Both the position numbers and the translations under genes were made by a program. This document shows, piece by piece, positions 52,518 through 61,941 of a stretch of 64,000 nt of DNA. Every line of letters starts with the position of its first letter. The stretch's first letter is position 1. Under the pieces are notes generated by a model that did not search any database, had not been told where the DNA came from, and worked only from the letters and a program-made list of their open reading frames with translations. This DNA is from JAURFX01 sp038125265 (GTDB taxonomy: Bacteria > Pseudomonadota > Gammaproteobacteria > Steroidobacterales > Rariloculaceae), in assembly GCA_038125265.1 (NCBI GenBank), contig JAYPDM010000004.1:17281-81280 (forward strand), given 5' to 3'.

Positions 52518-53846
52518 ATGAAAAAACTTCTTTCGCTTTTTATATCACTAACAATACTATTTACAGGAAATCTTTACTCCCAGAGTGAGGAAGCCCAGGA
52601 GGCACAAAGAACACGACGCACTCCTGCGCTTAGTGAGAGAGTTTATACACGTCTATCAGAAGCTCAGGCATGTGCTGAGGGTGTTACTGATCCAGATACA
52701 GGTGAGCAATTAGAGCCTATTGATATGGATTGTGCCTTTAGACTGCTCAATGAAGTAAGAACAATGGGTAATCAGGGCAGATTAAATAGCTATGAGATGG
52801 CTCAGTTATGGAACTTCTATGCCTTTATTTACCTTGGCCAGGATGATTATCCTGCAGCGATTGAAGCCTATGAAAACATGCTTAGAGTGGAACCAGTAGA
52901 AGACTTGCCGCTAGGCATGGAAATGACGACTCGTTATAATCTAGTCCAACTTTACTTTGCTCAAGATCGATACGATGATTCATTAAATATGCTTGATACT
53001 TGGTTTAATCTAGAACCAAATCCAGGTCCTGACCCTTATGTACTGCAAGCACAATTGTACTATCAGCTAGAAGACTATAATCAAGGTATTGTTTCAATTG
53101 AAACGGCACTTTCTATCGCTACCGAACAAGGCAGAGACATGCAAGAGAATTGGTACCGACTACTAAATGTCTTCCATTTCGAACTTAATAATATTCCTGG
53201 TGTTATTGATGCATTAAATGTACTAGTGAACAATTGGCCAAAAAGAGAATATTTTGTTCAGCTTTCAGCTATGTATGGTCAAGAAGGCAATGATGTTAAT
53301 CAGTTAGCACTATATGAAACTGCCTATGAAGCCGGTTGGCTTGATAGAGGTACAGAACAAGTTCAGTTGGCACAATTACTGCTCAGTGCTGATATACCTG
53401 TTAAATCAGCAAGGATCATGGAAGTTGGCCTTGAAGACGGTACGATAGAGTCCAATATGATGAATTGGAGAGTTTTAGCTCAATCTTGGCAATTAGCACA
53501 AGAGGATCTAAAGGCTATTCCGGCTATGATTGAAGCTGCTGATCTCTCTGAAGACGGTGAAATTGACATTAGATTGGCTCAGTCTTATCAGAACCTGGCA
53601 CGTTATGATGAATGCGTCGATGCAGCTGAGGCCTCGATCGAGAAAGGTGATCTAAGACGAGAAGACCAAGCTCATATGATTCTTGGTGCCTGTTTGTTTG
53701 AGCTTAAAGAGTATTCTAGAGCAAGAACTGCGTTCCAAGTTGCAATAGAAGACGAAAGATCAGAAAATGGAGCACGATCCTGGATTGACTATGTCAATAT
53801 GGAAGAAGATCGCGAAAATCAGCTCCAAGCAGCACTCAATAGGTAA
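52518..53846 (+). CDS. Secreted TPR protein of the TonB2-type cluster
   Basis: 442 residues. Signal peptide about 1-22 (ending NLYSQ), then mostly TPR-like helix pairs: MAQLWNFYAFIYLGQDDYPAAIEAYENML, YNLVQLYFAQDRYDDSLNML and a run near the C-terminus (LAQSYQNLARYDECVDAAEASI). TPR proteins are the regular last gene of DUF3450-ttpC-exbB-exbD-exbD-tonB clusters and probably scaffold partners in the periplasm. Not otherwise characterised. Follows tonB by 13 bases. Confidence 0.88.
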   Translation: MKKLLSLFISLTILFTGNLYSQSEEAQEAQRTRRTPALSERVYTRLSEAQACAEGVTDPDTGEQLEPIDMDCAFRLLNEVRTMGNQGRLNSYEMAQLWNFYAFIYLGQDDYPAAIEAYENMLRVEPVEDLPLGMEMTTRYNLVQLYFAQDRYDDSLNMLDTWFNLEPNPGPDPYVLQAQLYYQLEDYNQGIVSIETALSIATEQGRDMQENWYRLLNVFHFELNNIPGVIDALNVLVNNWPKREYFVQLSAMYGQEGNDVNQLALYETAYEAGWLDRGTEQVQLAQLLLSADIPVKSARIMEVGLEDGTIESNMMNWRVLAQSWQLAQEDLKAIPAMIEAADLSEDGEIDIRLAQSYQNLARYDECVDAAEASIEKGDLRREDQAHMILGACLFELKEYSRARTAFQVAIEDERSENGARSWIDYVNMEEDRENQLQAALNR

Positions 53847-53852
53847 TTACTC

Positions 53853-54347
53853 GTGTCAAACTTAATTGGTACGAGCATCCCTGATGCTCAGCTTGGTATC
53901 ATGTCTAATGATGGTCCTGAATACGTATCATCTACAACACTATTCAAGAATAAAAAAACTGCTCTCTTTGCTGTCCCTGGTGCCTTTACCCCTACATGTT
54001 CAGCAAAGCATTTACCTGGCTTTATAGAGAAACGCTCAGATTTAATAGCACTAGGCATTGATCAAATTGCATGTATTTCAGTCAATGATGTCTTTGTTCA
54101 AAAGGCATGGGCAAATCATTTGTCGGTAGGTAACCAAATTCTAATGCTTTCAGATGGTAATGCAGACTTTGTAAAAGCTTTAAATCTAAGTATTGATTCA
54201 TCCGCTTTTGGTATGGGTATTCGCTCGCAACGTTTTTCAATGATCATTGATGATTTAATAATTACTGAATGCTTTTTAGATAATCCTGGTGAATTCAAAT
54301 TATCGTCTGCTGACCATTTAGTTGAATATTTAAAAAACATTAAATAG
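53853..54347 (+). CDS. Peroxiredoxin, Prx5-like
   Basis: 164 residues from a GTG start. Thioredoxin fold with the peroxidatic Cys49 in VPGAFTPTCS, typical of Prx5; the other family marks are CISVNDVFVQKAWA and the Arg in MGIRSQRFSMI. No C-terminal glutaredoxin domain. Reduces hydrogen peroxide and organic peroxides. 6 bases after the TPR gene, so it could be read from the TonB operon, though the functions are unrelated. Confidence 0.92.
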   Translation: MSNLIGTSIPDAQLGIMSNDGPEYVSSTTLFKNKKTALFAVPGAFTPTCSAKHLPGFIEKRSDLIALGIDQIACISVNDVFVQKAWANHLSVGNQILMLSDGNADFVKALNLSIDSSAFGMGIRSQRFSMIIDDLIITECFLDNPGEFKLSSADHLVEYLKNIK

Positions 54348-54357
54348 CTTTAATCTA

Positions 54358-55557
54358 ATGGTTAATATTTCTCCAAGCAGTAAGCTTAATAATGTACGTT
54401 ATGAGATTCGTGGTGATTTAGCGAAAAGAGCTTATGAGCTTGAGAAAAGCGGTACGCAAATTACACATTTAAATATAGGCAATCCTGCAAGTTATGGATT
54501 GATTGCACCTGACCGACTAAGAATGGCAATGATTGAAAATATCTCTCATTGTGATGCTTATACCCATCAAAAGGGTATTTTCCCTGCCCGAGAGGCAATC
54601 ATAATGCAACAACAGTCTCGTGGCATTAAAAATGGATCTATAGATCAAGTAATCATTGGAAATGGAGTCAGTGAGTTAATCGATATTACACTCAGGGCAT
54701 TACTAGAAAATAATGACGAAGTATTAATTCCATCACCTGATTATCCCTTATGGACTGCTTCAACTATTTTAAATGGCGGAAAGGCCATTCACTATCCATG
54801 CAAAAAAGAAAATAGCTACATTCCTGACCCAGCTGATATAAAAAAATTAATCACCAATAAAACCAGAGCATTGGTTTTAATTAATCCAAATAACCCTACT
54901 GGAGCTGTTTACCCAAAAAGCACTCTCGAAGCCATTTGTAATTTATGTAAAGAATTTAATCTTTTATTACTCTCAGATGAGATTTATGACAGGATGACTT
55001 ATGACGACGCAGAATTTACTCCAGTTGCAACGATTGATCATGAGCTTCCAATTGCTACCTTCTCTGGCTTATCAAAGGTATATAGAGCCTGCGGATATAG
55101 AGTAGGGTGGGTAAGCTTCACAGGATCTCTTGAGAATACATCTGATCTTTTAAACTCAATGGAGCTCTTAGCTGCACTTAGGCTTTGTAGCAACGTACCT
55201 GGACAATGGGCTGTACAGACTGCCCTTGGTGGAACTCAAAGCATTGATCAATTAACCGCAAAAGACGGTAGGCTCTACAAATCAAGACGTGCCGTTATTG
55301 ATGCAGTAGATCAATCATTAAATATGCAAATGATTACTCCCCAAGGAGCCATGTACGCTTTTATTGATGTAAATAAATCAGGATTTGATGATAAGGAATT
55401 TGCTTTAAAACTTCTTGAGGATGAGCATATCCTTATAGCACCCGGTACAAGTTTTAATTACCCAAATAACAATGCATTTAGAATCACTTTGCTCCCTGAG
55501 GCAAATATACTGCAAGATTGTATAAAGAGAATGGATAATCTCATTTCAAGCATGTGA
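54358..55557 (+). CDS. alaA: PLP aminotransferase, AlaA-like
   Basis: 399 residues, fold type I. Conserved NIGNPASYG, NPNNPTGAVYP, LLLLSDEIYDRM and the PLP lysine in FSGLSKVYRACGYRVGWVSF; C-terminal FRITLLPE. The sequence fits the AlaA/YfbQ group, which makes alanine from pyruvate and glutamate. Related aspartate-type transaminases cannot be fully excluded. Confidence 0.85.
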   Translation: MVNISPSSKLNNVRYEIRGDLAKRAYELEKSGTQITHLNIGNPASYGLIAPDRLRMAMIENISHCDAYTHQKGIFPAREAIIMQQQSRGIKNGSIDQVIIGNGVSELIDITLRALLENNDEVLIPSPDYPLWTASTILNGGKAIHYPCKKENSYIPDPADIKKLITNKTRALVLINPNNPTGAVYPKSTLEAICNLCKEFNLLLLSDEIYDRMTYDDAEFTPVATIDHELPIATFSGLSKVYRACGYRVGWVSFTGSLENTSDLLNSMELLAALRLCSNVPGQWAVQTALGGTQSIDQLTAKDGRLYKSRRAVIDAVDQSLNMQMITPQGAMYAFIDVNKSGFDDKEFALKLLEDEHILIAPGTSFNYPNNNAFRITLLPEANILQDCIKRMDNLISSM

Positions 55558-55579
55558 GCGATTAGATATAATCTAATTT

Positions 55580-56320
55580 ATGAATTTTAATTTCCAGGAT
55601 AAAAATGTTTTAGTAACAGGTGCGTCTCGAGGTATCGGTGCTGGAATCATTGATAAATTTTTAAATTATGGTGCTAAGGTTGTGGCAACGGGTACCAGCG
55701 ATGAGTCTGTTAATAAAATAAAACAAAATACGAATCCAAATCTTCATGCGTTCACTTTAAATCTCAATAGTAAAGATTCGATCAAAAATTTATTTGCCCA
55801 TTTATCAGATAATGAGTTAATGCCCCATATCCTGATTAATAATGGAGGTATAACTCAAGATAATTTAATTCTTAGAATGTCTGACGATGAATGGGATAGT
55901 GTCATAAATACAAATTTATCTGGTACTTTTTACATGATAAAAAATGCTGTCAAACAAATGATCAAATATAAGTTTGGAAGAATTATAAATATTTCTTCAG
56001 TCATTGGTCATACTGGAAATCCTGGTCAAGTAAACTATTCAGCCTCAAAAGCGGGTCTTATTGGTCTAACTAAATCTTTAGCCAGAGAAGTGGGATCAAG
56101 AAATATTACTGTTAATGCTATATCGCCAGGATTTATACAAACGGATATGACAGACAAACTTGATGAAAATCAGATTGAAAATTTGTTAAGCTCAATCCCG
56201 CTAAAAAGGCTAGGCACCATTGATGATGTTGTCTCTAGTACGCTTTTCTTATCTTCTGATTTGGCCTCTTATATCACCGGAGAAACGATCCATGTGAACG
56301 GTGGTATGTTTATGAGTTAG
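55580..56320 (+). CDS. fabG: 3-oxoacyl-[acyl-carrier-protein] reductase FabG
   Basis: 246 residues. SDR fold with TGASRGIGAGI near residue 14, NNGGITQDNL, the active-site Ser in INISSVIG and YSASK (Tyr/Lys), and the C-terminal GGMFMS close to the family's GGMYM. NADPH-dependent reduction in fatty acid elongation. Upstream fabD and fabH, usually adjacent, are not here; alaA takes the place. Confidence 0.95.
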   Translation: MNFNFQDKNVLVTGASRGIGAGIIDKFLNYGAKVVATGTSDESVNKIKQNTNPNLHAFTLNLNSKDSIKNLFAHLSDNELMPHILINNGGITQDNLILRMSDDEWDSVINTNLSGTFYMIKNAVKQMIKYKFGRIINISSVIGHTGNPGQVNYSASKAGLIGLTKSLAREVGSRNITVNAISPGFIQTDMTDKLDENQIENLLSSIPLKRLGTIDDVVSSTLFLSSDLASYITGETIHVNGGMFMS

Positions 56321-56391
56321 CGTACAAGTTACTGAAATTATTATCTTTTTTTTAATTTAATGTTTGGCTAGCACTGTGTATAAGTTCAAAC

Positions 56392-56397
56392 TATAAT
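56392..56397 (+). promoter_or_regulatory. Putative -10 box for acpP
   Basis: TATAAT lies 46 bases before the acpP ATG, in the 122-base AT-rich gap after fabG. No good -35 is seen at 17 bases. A separate acpP promoter is common in bacteria because acyl carrier protein is needed in large amounts. Confidence 0.45.
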
Positions 56398-56442
56398 ATA
56401 CCCAGTCAAAAGACTACTATATTAACCCTATGGGGGAATCTT

Positions 56443-56679
56443 ATGAGTGATATTGAAAATCAAGTAAAAACGATAATTGCAGAACAGCTAAGTGTTGGAA
56501 TTGATGAGGTCAAGAATGAAGCAAGCTTTGTTGATGATCTTGGTGCTGACTCTCTTGATACAGTTGAATTAGTCATGGCTCTTGAGGAAGAATTTGACAC
56601 AGAAATCCCTGACGAAGAAGCTGAAAAAATAACTACTGTTCAAAATGCAATTGATTATGTAGTTGCTCATAAAAGCTAA
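56443..56679 (+). CDS. acpP: Acyl carrier protein
   Basis: 78 residues, acidic. The phosphopantetheine serine is Ser37 in LGADSLDTVELVMALEEEF. Carries growing acyl chains in fatty acid and lipid A synthesis. It has its own -10-like TATAAT and a GGGGAA ribosome site; the next gene, fabF, follows after 12 bases. Confidence 0.98.
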   Translation: MSDIENQVKTIIAEQLSVGIDEVKNEASFVDDLGADSLDTVELVMALEEEFDTEIPDEEAEKITTVQNAIDYVVAHKS

Positions 56680-56691
56680 ATCTACAAATCA

Positions 56692-57921
56692 ATGACAAAA
56701 AGACGTATTGCTGTTACCGGTTTAGGTATTATTGCGCCCACTGGTAATACTATCGAGGAATCGTGGAAGAATGTCTCTAATGGGGTATCAGGTATTACTC
56801 CATTAGTTTCATTTGATTGTGCTGGCTTTTCTTCTCAAATTGCAGGACAAATTAAGAATTTTGAAATTGAGAAGTATTTGGATCCAAAAGAAGCAAGACG
56901 CTCTGATCCATTTATTCATTATGGCATCGCATCTGCAAAAGATGCTATTGCTGATGCGGGTATAGAAAAAGATACAGATGGCGTTGGCGTCATGATGGGT
57001 GCAGGTATTGGCGGTCTTTATACCATTGAAAACAATTATGAAAAATTTTTAAATTCCGGCCCAAGAAAAATTTCTCCTTATTTTGTTCCAGGTAGTATTG
57101 TGAATATGATTTCTGGTCATATTTCAATTGAATACGGATTCACAGGGCCCAACTTATCTTTAGTCTCAGCATGTGCAACCTCAGCTCATTGTATTGCATT
57201 GTCAGCAAGGTTAATCCAATCTGGAGATGCAAAAGTTATGATTGCTGGTGGTGCGGAGTTTGCAACTACTCCTCTTGGTGTTGGTGGATTCTGTGCAGCT
57301 AGAGCACTCTCAACTCGTAATGACGACCCAACCCATGCCAGTAGACCCTGGGATAAAGATCGAGATGGCTTTGTTCTCAGTGATGGTGCGGGTGCAATAG
57401 TTCTTGAAGATTATGACTATGCAGTTTCTAGGGGTGCTAATATTTATGCAGAATTAGTGGGGATTGGAATGTCAGGTGATGCAAATCATATTACAGCCCC
57501 TTGTGACGATGGAAGAGGTGCATCTGCTTGTATGAATAATGCTTTGAATGACGCGGGCATCAATAAGGAAGATATTGATTACATCAATGCACATGGTACA
57601 TCAACGCCTCTTGGCGATTTAGCTGAAACGGTTGCCGTTAAAAAGACTTTTGGCGACCATGCATATAAACTTCATGTAAGTTCAACCAAATCAACAACTG
57701 GCCATACCTTAGGTGCCGCAGGCGCAGTAGAGGCTATATTTAGTGTTCTCGCATTGAAGGATCAACTTATTCCGCCTACAGCCAATCTTGAAAATCCAGG
57801 AGAGGGTTGTGACTTAAACTATACGCCAATTAATCCTGTGGAAAAGAGATTAGATTATGTGCTGAGCAACTCTTTTGGTTTCGGCGGAACCAATGGATCT
57901 TTAATCTTTAAAAAGGTCTAG
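56692..57921 (+). CDS. fabF: 3-oxoacyl-[acyl-carrier-protein] synthase II FabF
   Basis: 409 residues. Condensing enzyme with Cys161 in SACATSAHC and the two histidines in INAHGTSTPLGD and STKSTTGHTLGAAGA. Elongates acyl chains with malonyl-ACP. Usually followed by pabC or mltG; here metY and metX are inserted before mltG. Confidence 0.97.
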   Translation: MTKRRIAVTGLGIIAPTGNTIEESWKNVSNGVSGITPLVSFDCAGFSSQIAGQIKNFEIEKYLDPKEARRSDPFIHYGIASAKDAIADAGIEKDTDGVGVMMGAGIGGLYTIENNYEKFLNSGPRKISPYFVPGSIVNMISGHISIEYGFTGPNLSLVSACATSAHCIALSARLIQSGDAKVMIAGGAEFATTPLGVGGFCAARALSTRNDDPTHASRPWDKDRDGFVLSDGAGAIVLEDYDYAVSRGANIYAELVGIGMSGDANHITAPCDDGRGASACMNNALNDAGINKEDIDYINAHGTSTPLGDLAETVAVKKTFGDHAYKLHVSSTKSTTGHTLGAAGAVEAIFSVLALKDQLIPPTANLENPGEGCDLNYTPINPVEKRLDYVLSNSFGFGGTNGSLIFKKV

Positions 57922-58008
57922 TTAGTACTATAAATTATTTTCTTATACTTATTTTTTATTTATATAAAACTGAAATAAGTTAGGATTTATTTGTTTTTAG
58001 GAGAAAAA

Positions 58009-59280
58009 ATGAAATTAGATACACTTTGTATACATGCGGGAGCAAATCCTGATCCAACAACAAATGCGCGTGCCATACCTCTATATAGAACGGCAGCTTA
58101 CGTTTTTAACAGCACTGAACATGCTGCAAACTTATTTGCATTAAGAGAATTAGGCAATATTTATACTCGTCTTATGAATCCTACCCAAGATGCCCTTGAG
58201 CAGAGGGTTGCTGCAATTGAAGGCGGTGCCGCTGCTTTAGCATTTGCATCAGGTACCAGTGCTATTTTTAATAGCATTATCAATATTGCTCAAGCTGGAG
58301 ATGAAATTGTATCTGCAGCTAACCTATACGGCGGAACATTTACCATGTTTAATGATATTCTTCCGCAATTTGGGATAAAGGTTAATTTTGTTAACTCGAA
58401 TAATCTTGATGAAATTGATCAAGCAATTAATGATAAAACTAAAGCAGTCTTTTGTGAAACGCTCTCCAACCCTGCATGTGATATTGCAGATATAGAGGGA
58501 ATTAGTAATATTGCTCATAAGCATGGAATTCCATTAATTGTTGATGCAACATTTACTACCCCAGTACTCCAAAGACCTATTGAACATGGTGCTGATATCG
58601 TCATTAATTCGCTTACTAAGTGGATGGGTGGCCATGGAAACGGTATTGGTGGCATCGTTATTGATTCAGGTAAATTTAATTGGCAAAGTGATAAATTCCC
58701 ACTGATGGTAGAACCTGAGTCTAGTTATCATGGAGTCAGATGGGCTTATGATTTACCCGATATTTTAGCTCCAGTAGCTTATTTAATAAGGATGCGAGTA
58801 ATCCCTTTGAGAAATCTAGGCGCTGCTATCTCTCCTGATAATGCATGGCAATTTGCCCAAGGTATTGAAACGCTCCCACTTAGAATGAAAAAGCATTGTG
58901 AGAATGCCAAAGCTGTCGCTGAATATTTAAATTCAAGTGATAAAGTGGATTGGGTCAAATATCCTGGCTTGAATGACTTTCAAGTTGATTTAAATAAAAA
59001 ATATTTAAATGATCTTGGTGGACCAATGGTGGTTTTTGAGATTAAAGGAGGCTTAGAAGCAGGGACTAAATTTATTGAAAGCTTAAATCTATTTAGCCAT
59101 CTAGCTAATGTCGGTGACGCTAAAAGTCTTGCTATCCATTCTGCATCTACTACTCATTCTCAACTAACTTCAGAACAGCAATTAGCTGCAGGCATTACTC
59201 CTGGTCTTGTAAGATTGAGCGTTGGTATAGAAGATAAAGAAGATATTATCAATGACATCAAGCAGGCCCTAGAAGCTTAA
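58009..59280 (+). CDS. metY: O-acetylhomoserine sulfhydrylase (MetY), PLP enzyme
   Basis: 423 residues from the ATG at 58009, chosen for AGGAG 6 bases upstream; the TTG at 57991 lies before that site. Cys/Met-metabolism PLP family with TLCIHAGANPDP, EGGAAALAFASGTSAI, the PLP lysine in NSLTKWMGGHGN and the GLVRLSVGIED tail. The length and GANPD start fit the MetY branch that makes homocysteine from O-acetylhomoserine and sulfide. Paired with metX immediately downstream. Confidence 0.92.
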   Translation: MKLDTLCIHAGANPDPTTNARAIPLYRTAAYVFNSTEHAANLFALRELGNIYTRLMNPTQDALEQRVAAIEGGAAALAFASGTSAIFNSIINIAQAGDEIVSAANLYGGTFTMFNDILPQFGIKVNFVNSNNLDEIDQAINDKTKAVFCETLSNPACDIADIEGISNIAHKHGIPLIVDATFTTPVLQRPIEHGADIVINSLTKWMGGHGNGIGGIVIDSGKFNWQSDKFPLMVEPESSYHGVRWAYDLPDILAPVAYLIRMRVIPLRNLGAAISPDNAWQFAQGIETLPLRMKKHCENAKAVAEYLNSSDKVDWVKYPGLNDFQVDLNKKYLNDLGGPMVVFEIKGGLEAGTKFIESLNLFSHLANVGDAKSLAIHSASTTHSQLTSEQQLAAGITPGLVRLSVGIEDKEDIINDIKQALEA

Positions 59281-59298
59281 TCCTCTTTTAGTTAAAAA

Positions 59299-60309
59299 GT
59301 GATTAATATTCATTATCTGGATTCATTCACTTTTGAGTCCGGCCATACTTTTAAGAATATACCTATTGCTTATTCCACGTGGGGAAAGCTTAATGATACA
59401 GCAGACAATGTAATAGTCGTCTGTCATTCTTTAACCAGTAATACTTTAGTTAACGAGTGGTGGTCAGATATATTAGGACCAAATAAGGGCTTAGATACTA
59501 ATAAATACTTTGTTATTTGCTTTAATGTACTGGGCTCGCCTTACGGAAGCTTCTCACCCATTACGAAAGTTAATGGTGATACAAAAACCCCTCTTAACTC
59601 AAAATTTCCTGTTCCAACAATCAGAGATAACGTTAAGGCTCATAAACTTGTTTTAGATCAACTCGGTATCAACAAAGTTTTCTGTGCAATAGGGGGCTCC
59701 CTTGGCGGTATGCAAACACTTGAATGGGCCAATCAATTTAGAGAATATATCGCCAAAATCATTCCAATTGGAGTGGGGGCATGGCATTCTCCTTGGTGTA
59801 TCGCTTGGAGTGATATTCAGAGGCAGATGATTATGAATGATCCAAACTGGAGTAATGGTGTCTACTCTAATAATAACCCTCCAAACGATGGTCTTGGTTT
59901 AGCAAGGCAAACAGCACTTATTTCATACCGATCACAAAGCTCCTTCCAAGATAGATTTAAAAGAAATAAAACTGGTGATATTTATGATGTTTCATCTTAT
60001 CTGATGCATCATCATGATATTTTTAATGATAGATTTGATGCTAATTGTTATCTTGCGTTATTAGACTCAATGGATACTCATGATTTATCCCATGGAACTA
60101 ATAATTGTGCTGCGGTGCTGAAAAACTTCACTCAAGATGCTTTGGTCATAGGTATAAAATCAGATATTTTATATCCCCCGGAAGAGCAAGAATTCTTAGC
60201 AAATCATATACCTAGAGCAGAGCTAAAAATTATGGATTTTAGCCATGGTCATGACACCTTCTTAATAGAAACTGATGAAATAAATCAATACCTATTAAGT
60301 TGGTTATAA
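59299..60309 (+). CDS. metX: Homoserine O-acyltransferase MetX
   Basis: 336 residues from GTG. Alpha/beta hydrolase: nucleophile Ser134 in GGSLGGMQTLEWA, Asp in KSDILYPPEEQ and His in FSHGHDTFL. It activates homoserine with acetyl- or succinyl-CoA; the choice is not readable here, though metY next to it suggests the acetyl ester. Somewhat shorter than the usual 370-380. metW, which often follows metX in proteobacteria, is absent; mltG follows with a one-base overlap. Confidence 0.93.
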   Translation: MINIHYLDSFTFESGHTFKNIPIAYSTWGKLNDTADNVIVVCHSLTSNTLVNEWWSDILGPNKGLDTNKYFVICFNVLGSPYGSFSPITKVNGDTKTPLNSKFPVPTIRDNVKAHKLVLDQLGINKVFCAIGGSLGGMQTLEWANQFREYIAKIIPIGVGAWHSPWCIAWSDIQRQMIMNDPNWSNGVYSNNNPPNDGLGLARQTALISYRSQSSFQDRFKRNKTGDIYDVSSYLMHHHDIFNDRFDANCYLALLDSMDTHDLSHGTNNCAAVLKNFTQDALVIGIKSDILYPPEEQEFLANHIPRAELKIMDFSHGHDTFLIETDEINQYLLSWL

Positions 60310-61328
60310 TGGGTAAAATGCCCAAGACCTTACTGATCACAATAATTACCATCTTATCTGGAATACTAATCACTTCAGGCCTTGTTGCTTATATTTATTT
60401 AAATAAGCCACTAAATGTGAGTCAATCAATGATTATTGAGATTGACCTTGGTGATAATATCTATTCAATTGCAGATGAACTAATTGAAAATGAGATAGTA
60501 AGGTATAAGCTTCCTTTTATATTAACCGCCAGATTTCTTAATATCGCTCAATACATTAAGGCAGGTAGCTATTCAGTTGAGACCACCAGCTCTATTATTA
60601 GCATACTGAATGATTTTGTAAGCTCTAATCAGCACCTGTATAGATTCCGAATTCACGAAGGATCAACTTTTAATGAACTATTAACATCTATTAACGAAAA
60701 TGATCTATTAAATAGAGAAAATTTGAGCCTTGAAGCAATTAAAAATGAAATCAATCAAGACTTAGAGACTGAGTCTTTAGAGGGAGTATTTTTCCCAGAA
60801 ACTTTTTTTTATGCGAAAAATACGCCTGCTTTGGAAATTCTCTTGCAATCCAATGAGATCATGACAAATAAATTGTCACTGCAATGGGAAAATAGAGCTA
60901 ATAACTTATCGATTGAAACTCCCTATGAAGCATTAATCATTGCATCAATAATAGAGAAAGAGGCAGGTGTAGAAGACGAAAAACGGATTATTTCTGGTGT
61001 AATTCATAGAAGATTAAATTTAGGCATGAAATTACAAATGGATCCTACAGTCTATTACGGCATTAATAAGAGTTTTACTGAACAATTAACCTATGATGAT
61101 TTAATTAATAATAATGAATTTAATACTTATGTCATTAATGGACTTCCACCGACCCCAATATGCTTACCTTCAGAAACTTCAATTCATGCAGCTTTAAACC
61201 CTGATGAATCTGACTATTTATATTTTGTTGCTACTGGCTTAAATGATGGAAGGCATATTTTTACCAGCAATAATGATGATCATAATAGGGCAGTAGAAAT
61301 TTATAGAAACAGAATAGCTAATGACTAA
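60309..61328 (+). CDS. mltG: Endolytic murein transglycosylase MltG
   Basis: 339 residues from the ATG at 60309 (TAATG overlap with metX); a TTG at 60300 is possible but less likely. An N-terminal membrane helix (about 10-30), a LysM-like part, then the YceG/MltG catalytic domain with the Glu in ASIIEKEAGVEDEK and LQMDPTVYYG. Cuts nascent glycan strands, releasing them from synthesis. Its place before tmk and holB is conserved in gammaproteobacteria. Confidence 0.96.
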   Translation: MGKMPKTLLITIITILSGILITSGLVAYIYLNKPLNVSQSMIIEIDLGDNIYSIADELIENEIVRYKLPFILTARFLNIAQYIKAGSYSVETTSSIISILNDFVSSNQHLYRFRIHEGSTFNELLTSINENDLLNRENLSLEAIKNEINQDLETESLEGVFFPETFFYAKNTPALEILLQSNEIMTNKLSLQWENRANNLSIETPYEALIIASIIEKEAGVEDEKRIISGVIHRRLNLGMKLQMDPTVYYGINKSFTEQLTYDDLINNNEFNTYVINGLPPTPICLPSETSIHAALNPDESDYLYFVATGLNDGRHIFTSNNDDHNRAVEIYRNRIAND

Positions 61329-61938
61329 CGGAAAATTTATAACTGTTGAGGGTGGAGATGGGGTTGGAAAATCAACACAAATTTCTCTGATTTATGAATT
61401 TCTTCAGGAAAAGGGACTGCAAGTTAAATTAACCAGAGAGCCTGGTGGTACTGAAATAGGTGAAATGATAAGAAATTGGATTTTATATGGAGAGCATGAC
61501 CAATTAGACCTTACTACCGAAGCTTCTTTAATGTTTGCAGCAAGAGCATATCATGTTGATCACATTATACGGCCATCAATTGAAAATGGAATTTGGGTAG
61601 TTTCTGATAGATTCACGGATGCAACATATGCTTATCAAGGTTATGCAAAAGGGTTAAATATTGAAGTTATAGAAACATTAGAAAAAACAATCATTAATGA
61701 TTTTAAACCACATATGACATTTTTACTTGATAGCGAAATTGACCTATCGAGAGAGCGAATGAAAGATCGCACATTAGATTACTTTGAAAGAGAGGATGAC
61801 TCTTTTTATCATAAAATCAGAGAAGGATACTTAAAGTTAGCAAATGCTAATAAGGAACGAATAAAAATTATTAATGCATCCCAATCAATTGAAAATGTTA
61901 ATGCTGAAATCAATTCATATCTGGAGTCATTAATTTAA
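61321..61938 (+). CDS. tmk: Thymidylate kinase
   Basis: 205 residues. P-loop VEGGDGVGKST (about residues 9-19), LTREPGGTEIGE, the DR motif SDRFTDATYAYQG. dTMP to dTDP. It overlaps mltG by 8 bases, and holB follows after 3 bases. Confidence 0.97.
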   Translation: MTNGKFITVEGGDGVGKSTQISLIYEFLQEKGLQVKLTREPGGTEIGEMIRNWILYGEHDQLDLTTEASLMFAARAYHVDHIIRPSIENGIWVVSDRFTDATYAYQGYAKGLNIEVIETLEKTIINDFKPHMTFLLDSEIDLSRERMKDRTLDYFEREDDSFYHKIREGYLKLANANKERIKIINASQSIENVNAEINSYLESLI

Positions 61939-61941
61939 ACA

